From: an uncultured Planctomycetota bacterium
GTDB lineage: Bacteria > Planctomycetota > Brocadiia > CAIUPP01
Length of the DNA: 64,000 bases
Assembly (NCBI GenBank): GCA_903901045.1
Contig: CAIUPP010000109.1
Location: forward strand, 1 to 64,000
Direction of reading: 5' to 3'
The notes beneath the pieces are model-generated. The model had not been told where the DNA came from. It did not search any database and was given only the letters and a program-made list of their open reading frames with translations. The translations under genes and the position numbers were made by a program. Below are positions 43,001-51,190 of the stretch, piece by piece; position 1 is the stretch's first letter, and each line of letters opens with the position of its first letter.

Positions 43001-44625
43001 CGGAAATCGCCCGCGTCCGCCACACGACCCCCGGCGTCACCCTCATCAGCCCGCCGCCGCATCACGATATTTACTCCATCGAGGACATCGCCCAACTCAT
43101 TTACGACCTGAAGTCCGCCAACCCGAAGGCCCGCATCAGCGTCAAGCTCGTCAGCGAGGTGGGGGTGGGGACGGTCGCCGCGGGGGTCGCCAAGGCCAAG
43201 GCGGACATGGTGCTTATCGCCGGGCACGACGGCGGCACGGGGGCCTCGCCGCTGACGGCGATCAAGCACACCGGTCTTCCCTGGGAGCTCGGGGTGGCCG
43301 AGGCGCAGCAGACGCTCATCGCCAACCGCCTGCGCGAGCGCATCCGCCTTCAGACCGACGGCCAGCTTCGCACCGGGCGCGACCTGGCCATCGCCGCGCT
43401 CATGGGGGCCGAGGAGTTCGGCTTCGGCACTCCGCTGCTGGTCACGCTGGGCTGCGTCATGCTGCGCAAGTGCCACATGAACAGCTGCTCGGTGGGGGTC
43501 GGCACTCAGGACCCGGCGTTGCGCGCGCGCTTCGCCGGCAAGCCGGAATACGTCGAGCGCTTCCTGCGATTCGTGGCGCAGGACTTCCGCGAGCAGATGG
43601 CCGCGCTGGGCTTCCGCAGCGTGGATGAGATGGTCGGCCACGTCGAGGTGATCGATCCCACCCCGGCGCAGGCGCATGCCAAGACGCGCCACCTGGACTT
43701 CACCGCGCTGCTGAAACCGGCCGAGCCGCTGAACGGCGGCGCGCGCCGCTGCGTCCGTGCGCAGGAGCATGAAGTGGGGCGCTCGATGAACGCCGAACTG
43801 CTCCGCCTGGCCGAGCCCGCCCTGGAACGGCGCGAGCCGGTGGAAGTGAACCTGCCGATCCACAACGTGGACCGCACCGTCGGGGCGACCCTCAGCGGCG
43901 AAATCATCCGGCGCTTCGGCAGCCGCGGGCTGCCGGTCGATACGGTGAAACTGAACTTCAAGGGCTCCGCCGGCCAGAGCCTTGGCGCTTTCCTCGCGCC
44001 GGGGATCACGATCCGCGTCGAAGGGGACGCGAACGACTACCTGGCCAAAGGGCTCTCGGGCGGGCGCATCATCCTGGTCCCGCCGGCCGAGGCCGCCTTC
44101 GTCGCGCATGAGAACGTCATCGTCGGCAACGTCGTCCTGTACGGCGCGACCGGCGGCGAAGTGTTCATCGCGGGGGTGGCGGGGGAGCGCTTCGCCATCC
44201 GCAACAGCGGCGCATCGGCCGTCGTCGAGGGCGTCGGCGATCACGGTTGCGAGTATATGACCGGCGGCGTGGTGGTCGTGCTCGGCCCGACCGGTTACAA
44301 CTTCGCCGCGGGGATGAGCGGGGGCATCGCGTACGTCTACAACGAGGCCGGTTTCTTCGACACCCGCGCCAACCTGGACATGGTGGACCTGGAGAGCGTC
44401 TGGTCCGAGCAGGACCGCGCGCGTCTGCGCGGACTCATCGAGGAGCACCAGCGCGCCACCGGCAGCCTGCGCGCGCGCAACATTCTGGAGAACTGGGACG
44501 CCAGCCTCCCGCTCTTCGTGAAGGTGATGCCCATCGACTACCGCAAGTCGCTCGAACGCATGAAGATGGGGGAGGACCGCGACAAGGAAACCGTCTCGGC
44601 CACCGAGGAGGTGTATCATGGGTAG
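40045..44625 (+). CDS. gltB: Glutamate synthase large subunit
   Basis: The 1526-residue subunit transfers the amide of glutamine to 2-oxoglutarate. The first 30 residues are a propeptide: the catalytic nucleophile is Cys31 in QDHDSCGVGF. After the class II amidotransferase domain come the central domain and the FMN-binding synthase domain (SNSGEGGEDPARY, LIAGHDGGTGASPLTAIKHTG). The 3Fe-4S Cys cluster is MLRKCHMNSCSVGVGTQDP. The C-terminal beta-helix holds GGEVFIAGVAGERFAIRNSG. The start at 40045 is preferred over 40009 by a nearby AGGA and propeptide length. gltD overlaps its 3' end by 8 nt. Confidence 0.97.
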   Translation: MPEEPDQRRCDRSGRPLPTGLYHPAQDHDSCGVGFVAYLEGKPRHSIVEQGVRVLMNLEHRGALGGDKSTGDGAGLLIQIPDDFLRRECKGARIQLPAMGEYAVGMVFLPTDAALASACVEAVERAARAEGVELLGWRKVPVDARTLGELARSTQPEIRQLFLGRGSIPAEAFERKLYLLRRAAEKTVGALHADASQFHIPSLSSRTLAYKGMLTATQLPEFYPDLRDPALASAFAIVHQRYSTNTFPMWRLAQPFRMLAHNGEINTLRGNINRMRAREPLLASPLFGPDLEKLKPILQEEGSDSAILDNLLELLVAGGRSLPHAMMMLVPEAWGGKYMMAEDKRAFYEYHAAIMEPWDGPAALVFTDGRYIGATLDRNGLRPARYTVTRDGLVVMASETGVLDIPGDKILSRGRLQPGRMFLVDLEQHRIIPDSEIKAKVSRQRPYRHWVKDNRIELRGLLAPSHIPSEDPEVLLRKQHAFGYTEEELKMVIAPMAIRGQEAIGSMGNDAALAVLSERPQILFNYFKQLFAQVTNPPIDPLREELVMSLMSFVGRERNLLVETPEHCRQLKLHHPILTPEDMLRLRSTRRPEVVARDLDMLFPANGGGKELGEALEEMFERAEKQIAEGATLLVLTDHHMDERHAAIPALLAVSGLHHHLIRKGLRTSAGIIVETGEAREVIHFAMLLAFGANAICPHVAFSTVRELTEMGMIETAATHDDAMDAYITAVKKGLLKTFSRMGISTIRSFVGSQIFEAVGLGPELIEKYFSTTVSRIGGIGLEEIAGEVRARHARGFPPSGRPARLLDVGGTYHARQGGEKHLWSPDAIGMLQQSVRMNDERLFKDYVRLMNDQSRAHVTLRSLFQFRARSPVPLDQVESVEKILPRFASAAMSFGSISKEAHEAIAIAMNRCGARSNSGEGGEDPARYVRLPNGDNLCSRVKQVASGRFGVTTDYLIHADELQIKISQGAKPGEGGQLPGDKVSAEIARVRHTTPGVTLISPPPHHDIYSIEDIAQLIYDLKSANPKARISVKLVSEVGVGTVAAGVAKAKADMVLIAGHDGGTGASPLTAIKHTGLPWELGVAEAQQTLIANRLRERIRLQTDGQLRTGRDLAIAALMGAEEFGFGTPLLVTLGCVMLRKCHMNSCSVGVGTQDPALRARFAGKPEYVERFLRFVAQDFREQMAALGFRSVDEMVGHVEVIDPTPAQAHAKTRHLDFTALLKPAEPLNGGARRCVRAQEHEVGRSMNAELLRLAEPALERREPVEVNLPIHNVDRTVGATLSGEIIRRFGSRGLPVDTVKLNFKGSAGQSLGAFLAPGITIRVEGDANDYLAKGLSGGRIILVPPAEAAFVAHENVIVGNVVLYGATGGEVFIAGVAGERFAIRNSGASAVVEGVGDHGCEYMTGGVVVVLGPTGYNFAAGMSGGIAYVYNEAGFFDTRANLDMVDLESVWSEQDRARLRGLIEEHQRATGSLRARNILENWDASLPLFVKVMPIDYRKSLERMKMGEDRDKETVSATEEVYHG

Positions 44626-46048
44626 CCCCACCGGCTTCATCAAGCACGCGCGCGAAGAGGCGCCCAAGCGCCCGGTTTCCGAGCGCGTCAAGGACTTCGC
44701 CGAGGTCGAGCAGCCGCTCTCCGAGGAGCGCCTGGAGACCCAGGCGGCGCGCTGCATGGACTGCGGCATTCCGTATTGCCACATGGTCGGCTGCCCCGTG
44801 CGCAACCTCGTCCCGGATTTCAACGACATGATCTACCGCCACCAATGGCGGCGCGCGCTGGAACTGCTGCACTCGCGGAACAACCTGCCGGAGATCACCG
44901 GCCGCATCTGCCCCGCGCTCTGCGAGGCCTCCTGCACCCTCTCCATCAACCAGAAAGCAGTCACCATCCGCCAGATCGAACTTCAGATCGTCGAACGCGG
45001 CTGGAAGGAAGGCTGGATTCAGCCGGAGCCGGCCGCCGTCAAGAGCGGCAAACGCGTGGCCGTCATCGGCTCCGGCCCCGCGGGGCTCGTGGCCGCGCAG
45101 CAGATCGCGCGCGCCGGGCACGACGTCGTCGTCTTCGAGCGCGACGAACATCCCGGCGGCATCCTGCGTTACGGCATCCCGGACTTCAAGCTGGAAAAGC
45201 GGTTCATCGACCGTCGGCTCGACCAGATGCGGGGCGAGGGCGTCGTGTTCGAGACGGGGGTCGAGGCGGGGGTGGACATCAGCGCGCGCTACCTGTTGCG
45301 CAGCTTCGACGCCGTCCTGATCGCCATCGGCGCGCGCGCGCCGCGCGACCTGAAGATTCCCGGCCGCGATCTCAAGGGAGTCCACCAGGCGATGGAGTTC
45401 CTCACCCAGCAGAACCGCATCAACGAAGGGGTGGCCGTCCCCGAGGATCGGCGCATCAGCGCTGCCGGAAAGAACATCGTGGTCGTCGGCGGCGGGGACA
45501 CCGGCGCGGATTGCATCGGCGTCTGCCGACGGCAGGGTGCGGCGGAGATTCAGCAGATCGAACTGCTCCCGCAGCCTCCCGCCGGGCGCGAGGCGGACAA
45601 CCCCTGGCCCACCTGGCCGCGCATTCTGCGCACCTCCTCCTCGCACGAGGAAGGCTGCGCGCGGCTCTGGAGCATCGGCGCGAAGGAGTTCGTGGGCGAC
45701 GCGCAGGGGCGGCTCAAGAAACTGCGCTGCGTGCGGCTCGACTGGAGCGCGCCCGACGCCTCGGGTCGCGCCACGTTCAAGGAAATCCCCGGCTCCGAAT
45801 TCGAGATCAAGGCCGAACTGGCGCTCCTGGCGATGGGGTTCGTTCACCCCGAGCATGGCCCGCTGGTGCAGGACCTGGCCCTCGCCCTGGACGAGCGCGG
45901 CAACATCAAAGTCACCCCGCGCCTCGCCACCTCCACCGAAGGCGTCTTCGCCTGCGGCGACGCCGTCATGGGCGCCTCCCTCGTCGTGCGCGCCATCGAC
46001 ATGGGGCGCACCGCGGCGGAAGCGGTCAACGCCCACCTGGCGCGATAA
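44618..46048 (+). CDS. gltD: Glutamate synthase small subunit
   Basis: The 476-residue flavoprotein feeds electrons from NAD(P)H to GltB. The N-terminal 4Fe-4S motifs read ARCMDCGIPYCHMVGCPVRN and GRICPALCEASC. FAD binding is at VAVIGSGPAGLVAAQQIARA and NAD(P)H binding at IVVVGGGDTGADCIG. It closes with the usual GVFACGDAVMGASLVVRAI. The ATG overlaps gltB by 8 nt and has GAGGAGG upstream, indicating coupled translation. It completes the set amt-glnK, glnA, gltBD. Confidence 0.96.
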   Translation: MGSPTGFIKHAREEAPKRPVSERVKDFAEVEQPLSEERLETQAARCMDCGIPYCHMVGCPVRNLVPDFNDMIYRHQWRRALELLHSRNNLPEITGRICPALCEASCTLSINQKAVTIRQIELQIVERGWKEGWIQPEPAAVKSGKRVAVIGSGPAGLVAAQQIARAGHDVVVFERDEHPGGILRYGIPDFKLEKRFIDRRLDQMRGEGVVFETGVEAGVDISARYLLRSFDAVLIAIGARAPRDLKIPGRDLKGVHQAMEFLTQQNRINEGVAVPEDRRISAAGKNIVVVGGGDTGADCIGVCRRQGAAEIQQIELLPQPPAGREADNPWPTWPRILRTSSSHEEGCARLWSIGAKEFVGDAQGRLKKLRCVRLDWSAPDASGRATFKEIPGSEFEIKAELALLAMGFVHPEHGPLVQDLALALDERGNIKVTPRLATSTEGVFACGDAVMGASLVVRAIDMGRTAAEAVNAHLAR

Positions 46049-46253
46049 CCTTTCCCCTCCCCTCCGACCACCGGCATGGATATCCGACTGTGCCCGGGAT
46101 ATCCCGGGCCAAACCACCTTCGGATATTGACAGAGCAATGGGGGGATGGTAGAAGACGCGCATAGTAAAGATGGCGCGAGGGGAGCTTTCGGAATTAGAT
46201 CGTGTTCCCAGGTATCCCTAGATACCAGATATCTATTCCCATTGGAGGCCCAG

Positions 46254-47963
46254 ATGAGTAAGCTCCGGCACAAACCGCAGATTACGGCAAACCAGATTGG
46301 CATCGGCTCCATATTGAAAAACTTCTGGTTGAAAGTACCACCGCACCAGCGAGAGTATAGATGGACTGACTCGCACGTGCTGACATTGTTCGAGGACTTG
46401 CATCACGCCTTAACCTCCGACGACCAAGAGTATTTTCTTGGAACAATCGTTACGATCCCGGACGCAGACGGCGCGCTTGAAGTTATAGACGGACAACAGC
46501 GCCTCGCGACTGTCGCAATTCTGCTGTCTCGAATTCGCTGGTATTTTCAACAGACAGATGCGAAGCTTGCGCCTACGGTAATCCCCTTCTTGTATGAGTA
46601 TAATCGCCAACAGAAGGAGGACGTTGTTAAGCTAAGACTAAACCTCATAGACAATCACTTTTTTGCAAGTATGTTGATCGCCAATTCGCTGCCGACCGCC
46701 CTTCCTAGAACTGCGCCGGTTTCCAATAAACGCCTGCAAAGCGCTTTCGTCGCCGCCGAAGACTATGTCAATAAGATCGTAGCTCCATGCCCCGTGAACG
46801 CTCGCAGCGATGCCCTCGACAAGTGGATAGACTTCATCGAAAATGGTGCGGAAGTAATTCTTCTTCGCGCCCCGACCGAGGCGAACGCTTACAAGATGTT
46901 CGAGACTCTCAATGCTAGAGGACTGGGAACTACACAGGCAGACCTTGTTAAGAACTACCTTTTCGGCCAAGCCGGGAACCGTTGCCCTGAAGCACAAGCG
47001 GCATGGAGCTCCATGACGGGCGGACTAGCCTTGCTTCAAGGCGACGATGACGAGAAAGATGACGTTACTGTGGTCTTTCTGCGATGCGCATTAATGGCAA
47101 TCCACGGTTTAGTGCGCAAAGACGAAGTCTACAAAGTGGTTCAGTCAATTGCCAAAGGCCCCCAGAGCGTTATTACACTCTCAAAGAATCTGGAAGAACT
47201 GGCGGCCATATATGTGGCTACGTTTTACCAAGATCACGAGAAGTGGGCCAAGTCCCCCGACGTTACACGGCACGCAATACAGACAATAAACGATTTTGAT
47301 ATCAAGCCATTCCGTCCGGTCTTGTTGTCTGTGGCTGGGAAATTTGCTCCTGCCGAATCCACAAAAGCATTTCAAATGTTCGTTGCGCTTGGCGTTCGTT
47401 TACTGATCGCAGCGAGCACCCGTACCGGGATGATCGAAGAAACACTTGGGAAGGCTGCCAATAAGATATTCAAAGGTGAGATTACGACGGCAAGAGGGCT
47501 TGCAGGAGAAATTGCCAGTATTATCCCCTCTGATACGCAATTCAGGCAAGCGTTTGAGCGGTATACGGCATCAAAGGCGCAATTCGCAAGATATTACCTT
47601 CGGGCAATGGAATTTGCTGCACAACCACGTGCGAATCCGTGGTACGTTGAAAATGCAGACAAAGAGAAAATGACCCTTGAACATGTGCTGCCCAAAGAAC
47701 CCGGCAACAACTGGCCCAAGTTCACGCCCCAAGAAGCCGATCTCTACTGTAATTGGCTTGGCAACATGTGTCTATTGCCCAAGGAGGCAAATAACGACCT
47801 CAGGAGCGCAGACCAAAAGAAGAAATGGGCGGTCTACAAGGAAGCTCCTTACGCTTTAACCCGAGAGATCGCATCCGTTTCCGATTGGACGCCCCAGACG
47901 CTTGAGGAACGACAAAAGGCGCTGGCAAAATTGGCGGTGAAGACGTGGCCTTCACGACCGTAA
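46254..47963 (+). CDS. GmrSD-like DUF262/DUF1524 protein (type IV restriction-like)
   Basis: The 569-residue protein joins an N-terminal DUF262 domain, with the nucleotide-related motif EVIDGQQRLATVAILL (about 80-95), to a C-terminal DUF1524 HNH-type nuclease domain with LEHVLPKEPGNNW and NWLGNMCLLPKEANN. This is the single-chain layout of GmrSD-type enzymes, which cut modified phage DNA. The ATG at 46254 has TTGGAGG directly upstream; an earlier start at 46146 is not supported. A line I counted is 50% GC, well below gltBD, so recent acquisition is likely. No partner gene is adjacent. The modified-DNA specificity is inferred from the family only. Confidence 0.85.
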   Translation: MSKLRHKPQITANQIGIGSILKNFWLKVPPHQREYRWTDSHVLTLFEDLHHALTSDDQEYFLGTIVTIPDADGALEVIDGQQRLATVAILLSRIRWYFQQTDAKLAPTVIPFLYEYNRQQKEDVVKLRLNLIDNHFFASMLIANSLPTALPRTAPVSNKRLQSAFVAAEDYVNKIVAPCPVNARSDALDKWIDFIENGAEVILLRAPTEANAYKMFETLNARGLGTTQADLVKNYLFGQAGNRCPEAQAAWSSMTGGLALLQGDDDEKDDVTVVFLRCALMAIHGLVRKDEVYKVVQSIAKGPQSVITLSKNLEELAAIYVATFYQDHEKWAKSPDVTRHAIQTINDFDIKPFRPVLLSVAGKFAPAESTKAFQMFVALGVRLLIAASTRTGMIEETLGKAANKIFKGEITTARGLAGEIASIIPSDTQFRQAFERYTASKAQFARYYLRAMEFAAQPRANPWYVENADKEKMTLEHVLPKEPGNNWPKFTPQEADLYCNWLGNMCLLPKEANNDLRSADQKKKWAVYKEAPYALTREIASVSDWTPQTLEERQKALAKLAVKTWPSRP

Positions 47964-47985
47964 CCGTGAAAATAATAGGGACAGC

Positions 47986-48139
47986 GGGGCTGTTGAAAAA
48001 GTCATGATCGGCTATCCCTCATTGCGGTGCGCAGTCGGAAGTCTATGTGGCACGAGCACCCTCGCCTGTGTCCTCCCAGCCGAGGGCTCAGGTGGCAGAG
48101 TACTGCCACCGCGCGGGGTCACACTTTTTCAACAGCCCC
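47986..48139. mobile_element. MITE-like element with 17-bp inverted ends
   Basis: GGGGCTGTTGAAAAAGT (47986-48002) is perfectly inverted at 48123-48139; total 154 bp. The interior has no gene but contains a GTGGCAGAGTACTGCCAC palindrome. ACAG on both sides may be a target duplication. No related transposase is in the window. Confidence 0.75.
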
Positions 48140-48214
48140 ACAGTCATCTATTTCCCATTTCCGCAGAGTGCAGGAGTGGCGCGCAAGCGCGGCCGGGAGT
48201 TCAGAATGAAACGA

Positions 48215-48577
48215 GGGCGCAGCATGCTGCGCCCCTACAAGGCAAGCGGCTGAGGGGCAGAATAAAATACTGAGGGTTTGGGGCAGGAGTGACGAGGGGA
48301 ATCAGGAATTCATGTCGCACGAATCGTGATATAGGTGGAGGGACGGTTTTTCGAGTGCAGAATGTAGAGTGCAGAGTACTGAGTGTAGAGTGACGTAGGG
48401 CGCAGCGTGCTGCGCCCCTACAAGGCAAACGGCTGAGGGGCAGAATAAAATATTGAGGGTTCGAGGCAGGAGTGACAAGGGGTTTCGCGATTTCATGGTA
48501 TACGAACCCTGATATAGGTGGAGGGACAGTTTTTCGAGTGTAGAGTGTAGAGTGCAGAGTACTGAGTGTAGAGTGAA
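48215..48577 (+). repeat. Tandem pair of 183-bp repeats
   Basis: Two similar units begin with family A palindromes (48215-48239 and 48398-48422). They continue with GGCTGAGGGGCAGAATAAAA, a TGATATAGGTGGAGGGAC block, and end with GTAGAGTGCAGAGTACTGAG. Fragments of a third unit (TGACATAGGTGAGGGAGC) occur near 48674. Confidence 0.8.
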
Positions 48578-49376
48578 CGGCGAACAACGAGGAGACGCGG
48601 AGTGCACAAATGGGGAAGAATGCGGACGGCGAGAACTGAGACGAAGGAGCGGGCCGGTTTGTCGCCCATTTCCTGACATAGGTGAGGGAGCATGTGAGTG
48701 CGGAGTGAACGGCGAGAACTGAGAACTGAAGACTGAAAACTGAGAGATAGGGTGCATCGCACCGGAGATAACGCTCCCAGGCCGCTGCAGCGGCTGGGGG
48801 GGCGATTACATATGACGCAAGCGCGCCGGGCGGTGCGCACTGCGTACCTGGGATGGCGCGATATGAAGAGCGTGCTGAGGACAGCCCGCTCCACCAAGGT
48901 TTATTGGAGGGGATGGCGAACGGCAGTTGCCTGTTTCTTGTCGTGCCCGGCGTACCGTCGCACTGGCGCACCCGTCTCACCCGCGCACCCGTCGCACCCC
49001 CGCCACAGGATCGGCGGGCAAGTGTCGCACCCGAATGTCGTGTCCCACGGGACACGGAACAGGCAATTGCCGGCGTATGTGCCGGAAGCGCAGGGGGACA
49101 GTCCGTCCGTCATGCACGGGGGAGGCTGGCCCCGTTGTCCTGCGCGCGGCGTGGGGCGTTGCAGGTGAAGTTGACTTTCCTCCACCGGCAGGGCACAGTA
49201 TAACTCTTGGAGTGAGCAGGGGGTTTGGCTGCTTTTCGGACGCTGGAAAAGTCGCCCGACCCCTTTCCCTTGAACGACGCAACTTCTACCGGCGCCCCGG
49301 CAGGACCGCAGACAGTGAACAGTGACGACGCAAGCCTGAGAGCACTCCCCCGCGCTAGCCGAAAGGGGGGCTGCGC
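48578..49376. other. Gene-poor repeat region with an inverted family D hairpin
   Basis: The gap holds GAACTGAGAACTGAAGACTG-type repeats (48712-48745) and a 44-nt hairpin at 49220-49263. On the minus strand the hairpin begins GGGGTCGGGCGACTTTTCC and ends AGCAGCCAAACCCC, a diverged copy of the hairpins at 14235-14684. No frame here looks coding to me. Confidence 0.65.
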
Positions 49377-50228
49377 ATGATCTGGGTGCTCCTGTGCGTC
49401 CTGGCGGGCACGGCGTTCGGTCACATCATGCGCAGCGCGCAACTGCGGCAGTGCGCCATGTCGTGGGTGGGCGCGTGGAACTACCTGGTCGCCGCCGGAT
49501 CGTGCTGGCTCTGGTGGGCGCTGCAAAGCGGCCGCCACCTGGGTTGGGAGGCCGCGATCCTGGGCAGCCTCTCGGGCTTCGCGCTGGTCACCGCGTACTT
49601 CCTTATGAACCCCGCCATCCGCGCGGCGGGCGTGGGCGTCACGCAATCCATTCAGTGGTTAGGGATCAGTCTTCCGATAGCCGCCTCCATTCTCATCTGG
49701 CGGGAAATACCCACGGCGGTGCAGGCGCTGGGCTTGCTGCTTGCGCTGATCGCCCTCCCGCTGCTCGCTTGCGGCCACGGCGCGCCGGGCGCATCTAAGC
49801 ACCGCTGGAAGCTGCTCATTCTGGCGGGGCTGTTCCTGCTGGAAGGACTGGTCAGTCTGGCCATGAAGTTCTACAGCCGGCAAGCCGCGCCCGGCTCCGA
49901 ATCCACGCTGGCCTTCCTCTGTTTTCTCTTCAGCGGCGCGGCCGCGGGAAACGTTCTCATAGCGGCGCGTCAGGCGCGGGCGGGTCTTCGCGATATCACG
50001 CATGGTGTGAGCATGGGCATCTCGAACGTCCTATGCAATTTTGCGTTTCTGCAGGCATTGGCTTTGCTCCCCGGCACCATCGTCTTTCCCACCATCTCCG
50101 CCGGAAGCATCGTCATGACAGCCACCGTCGGCGCGCTCTTGTGGCGGGAGCGGTACTACGGGCGCTCGCTCGCGGGCCTCATCCTGGCCGCCATAGCGCT
50201 GATCCTCATCAACCTGCCGCCGCTGTGA
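49377..50228 (+). CDS. EamA/DMT-type transporter
   Basis: The 283-residue protein is almost wholly hydrophobic, with about ten membrane helices in two five-helix halves, the EamA (drug/metabolite transporter) arrangement. Half-repeat features include IPTAVQALGLLLALIALPLL ending the first half and LLWRERYYGRSLAGLILAAIALILINL ending the second; the WRE/WRER boxes before each last helix are typical. The substrate is unknown. The start at 49377 is the first in frame, with GGGGGG upstream. It stands alone after a repeat-filled gap. Confidence 0.8.
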   Translation: MIWVLLCVLAGTAFGHIMRSAQLRQCAMSWVGAWNYLVAAGSCWLWWALQSGRHLGWEAAILGSLSGFALVTAYFLMNPAIRAAGVGVTQSIQWLGISLPIAASILIWREIPTAVQALGLLLALIALPLLACGHGAPGASKHRWKLLILAGLFLLEGLVSLAMKFYSRQAAPGSESTLAFLCFLFSGAAAGNVLIAARQARAGLRDITHGVSMGISNVLCNFAFLQALALLPGTIVFPTISAGSIVMTATVGALLWRERYYGRSLAGLILAAIALILINLPPL

Positions 50229-50336
50229 CGTTGAAGGGGCGCGCTCCGGGAGAGGCAGAGGCTCCCTGGCGCCATGCCCTGTAATGCTCTGGCCGCGCCT
50301 GCGCTTGAGCGCGATCCGAGACGATCTGCGGGCGGT

Positions 50337-50365
50337 TTGGCGTTGGGGCCGATGTAGGGTATAAT
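50337..50365 (+). promoter_or_regulatory. Promoter of ssrA
   Basis: TTGGCG (50337-50342), 17-nt spacer, TATAAT (50360-50365), 26 nt before the mature tmRNA. Confidence 0.6.
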
Positions 50366-50390
50366 GAATGCAGTCACCACTCGAAATGCC

Positions 50391-50755
50391 GGGGGCGATA
50401 GGATTCGACCGGGCAGATTGAGGTGGAAGTGGCGTGCCGAGGTTGTCAGGCGGCCTCGTTAAACACCTGGCAAAAACAACATAAGTGCCGACACACACTA
50501 CTCTCTCGCAGCTTAATTGACTGCGACGCTCGTCTGGTTCAGCCTGCGGGACCGGAACGGGCGACCACAGCAGGCTGGTCTCGACCCTCGTTGCCTGGCG
50601 GGGAAGAGGCGAGAGTGTCAGTTGGGCTCGGGTCCAAAAGGAGTCCTGTCCACCGGAAGCCTGAGGATCTAGAAAAAATAAAAGATGGACTATGCACGTA
50701 GAGGCTTCCACTGAAATGCTTCGGGACGGGGGTTCGATTCCCCCCGCCTCCACCA
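50391..50755 (+). ncRNA. ssrA: tmRNA (one-piece)
   Basis: The 365-nt RNA rescues stalled ribosomes and tags their products for proteolysis. The tRNA-like ends pair (GGGGGCG with CGCCTCC) and the 3' end has GGGGGTTCGATTCCCCC and an encoded CCA. The tag frame starts at GGC (50469) and reads GKNNISADTHYSLAA, then TAA (50514-50516). The tag ends in YSLAA rather than the common YALAA, but keeps the LAA recognised by ClpXP. The molecule is not permuted. Confidence 0.95.
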
Positions 50756-50763
50756 AACGCATG

Positions 50764-50805
50764 AAGACCGGTACGGGACTGAGAGAGTCCTATGCCGGTC
50801 TTTTT
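50764..50805 (+). terminator. Rho-independent terminator of ssrA
   Basis: AAGACCGG (50764-50771) pairs with CCGGTCTT (50795-50802), followed by further T residues. Confidence 0.8.
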
Positions 50806-51190
50806 GTGCCATAAGTGGCCACGCTTCAGTGACTTTGTACGGATTAGAATTGTGAAAAGGCAAGTATGGGACGGGGGCTCTAGGGATGGTCGGACAGCGG
50901 AAGTAGGGGCCCGGAACATTACAGGAGCATTAAAAGTCAGGCAGCCGAGCGGCGTGTCTAGTAGCATTTCCGGTGACTGAGCGCCCACTTGAGCCCTTCT
51001 AGTGATTCATGTCGGGTAGGAAGCACAGAGCTGCCGCCACTCTGGCGGCGGTACCTCTTTACTTCGCTCCTGCCTGGACTCCTCTGATCCAGCTATCCTC
51101 CCCAGTCTCCACCTCCCAATAGCCACCTCTTCATGCGCCTGTCCGCGCCAGGCGGCTCCTGCGCCGCATGGCGCGGACAACGGACGCCTT
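50806..51190. other. Gap with no gene seen
   Basis: No coding frame, RNA or repeat family is recognisable between the tmRNA terminator and the SGNH gene stop. Confidence 0.5.

Noticed and set aside
40012..44829. Open frame of 1605 codons on the minus strand
   Set aside because: It is antisense to gltB/gltD. High GC and codon bias keep the opposite strand free of stops. The translation is rich in Arg, His, Gly and Asp without any fold-like pattern.
48752..49325. Several overlapping frames of 95-138 codons in the repeat gap
   Set aside because: All are Arg/Ser/Pro-rich readings of repeats in multiple frames, with no ribosome site or consistent coding signal.
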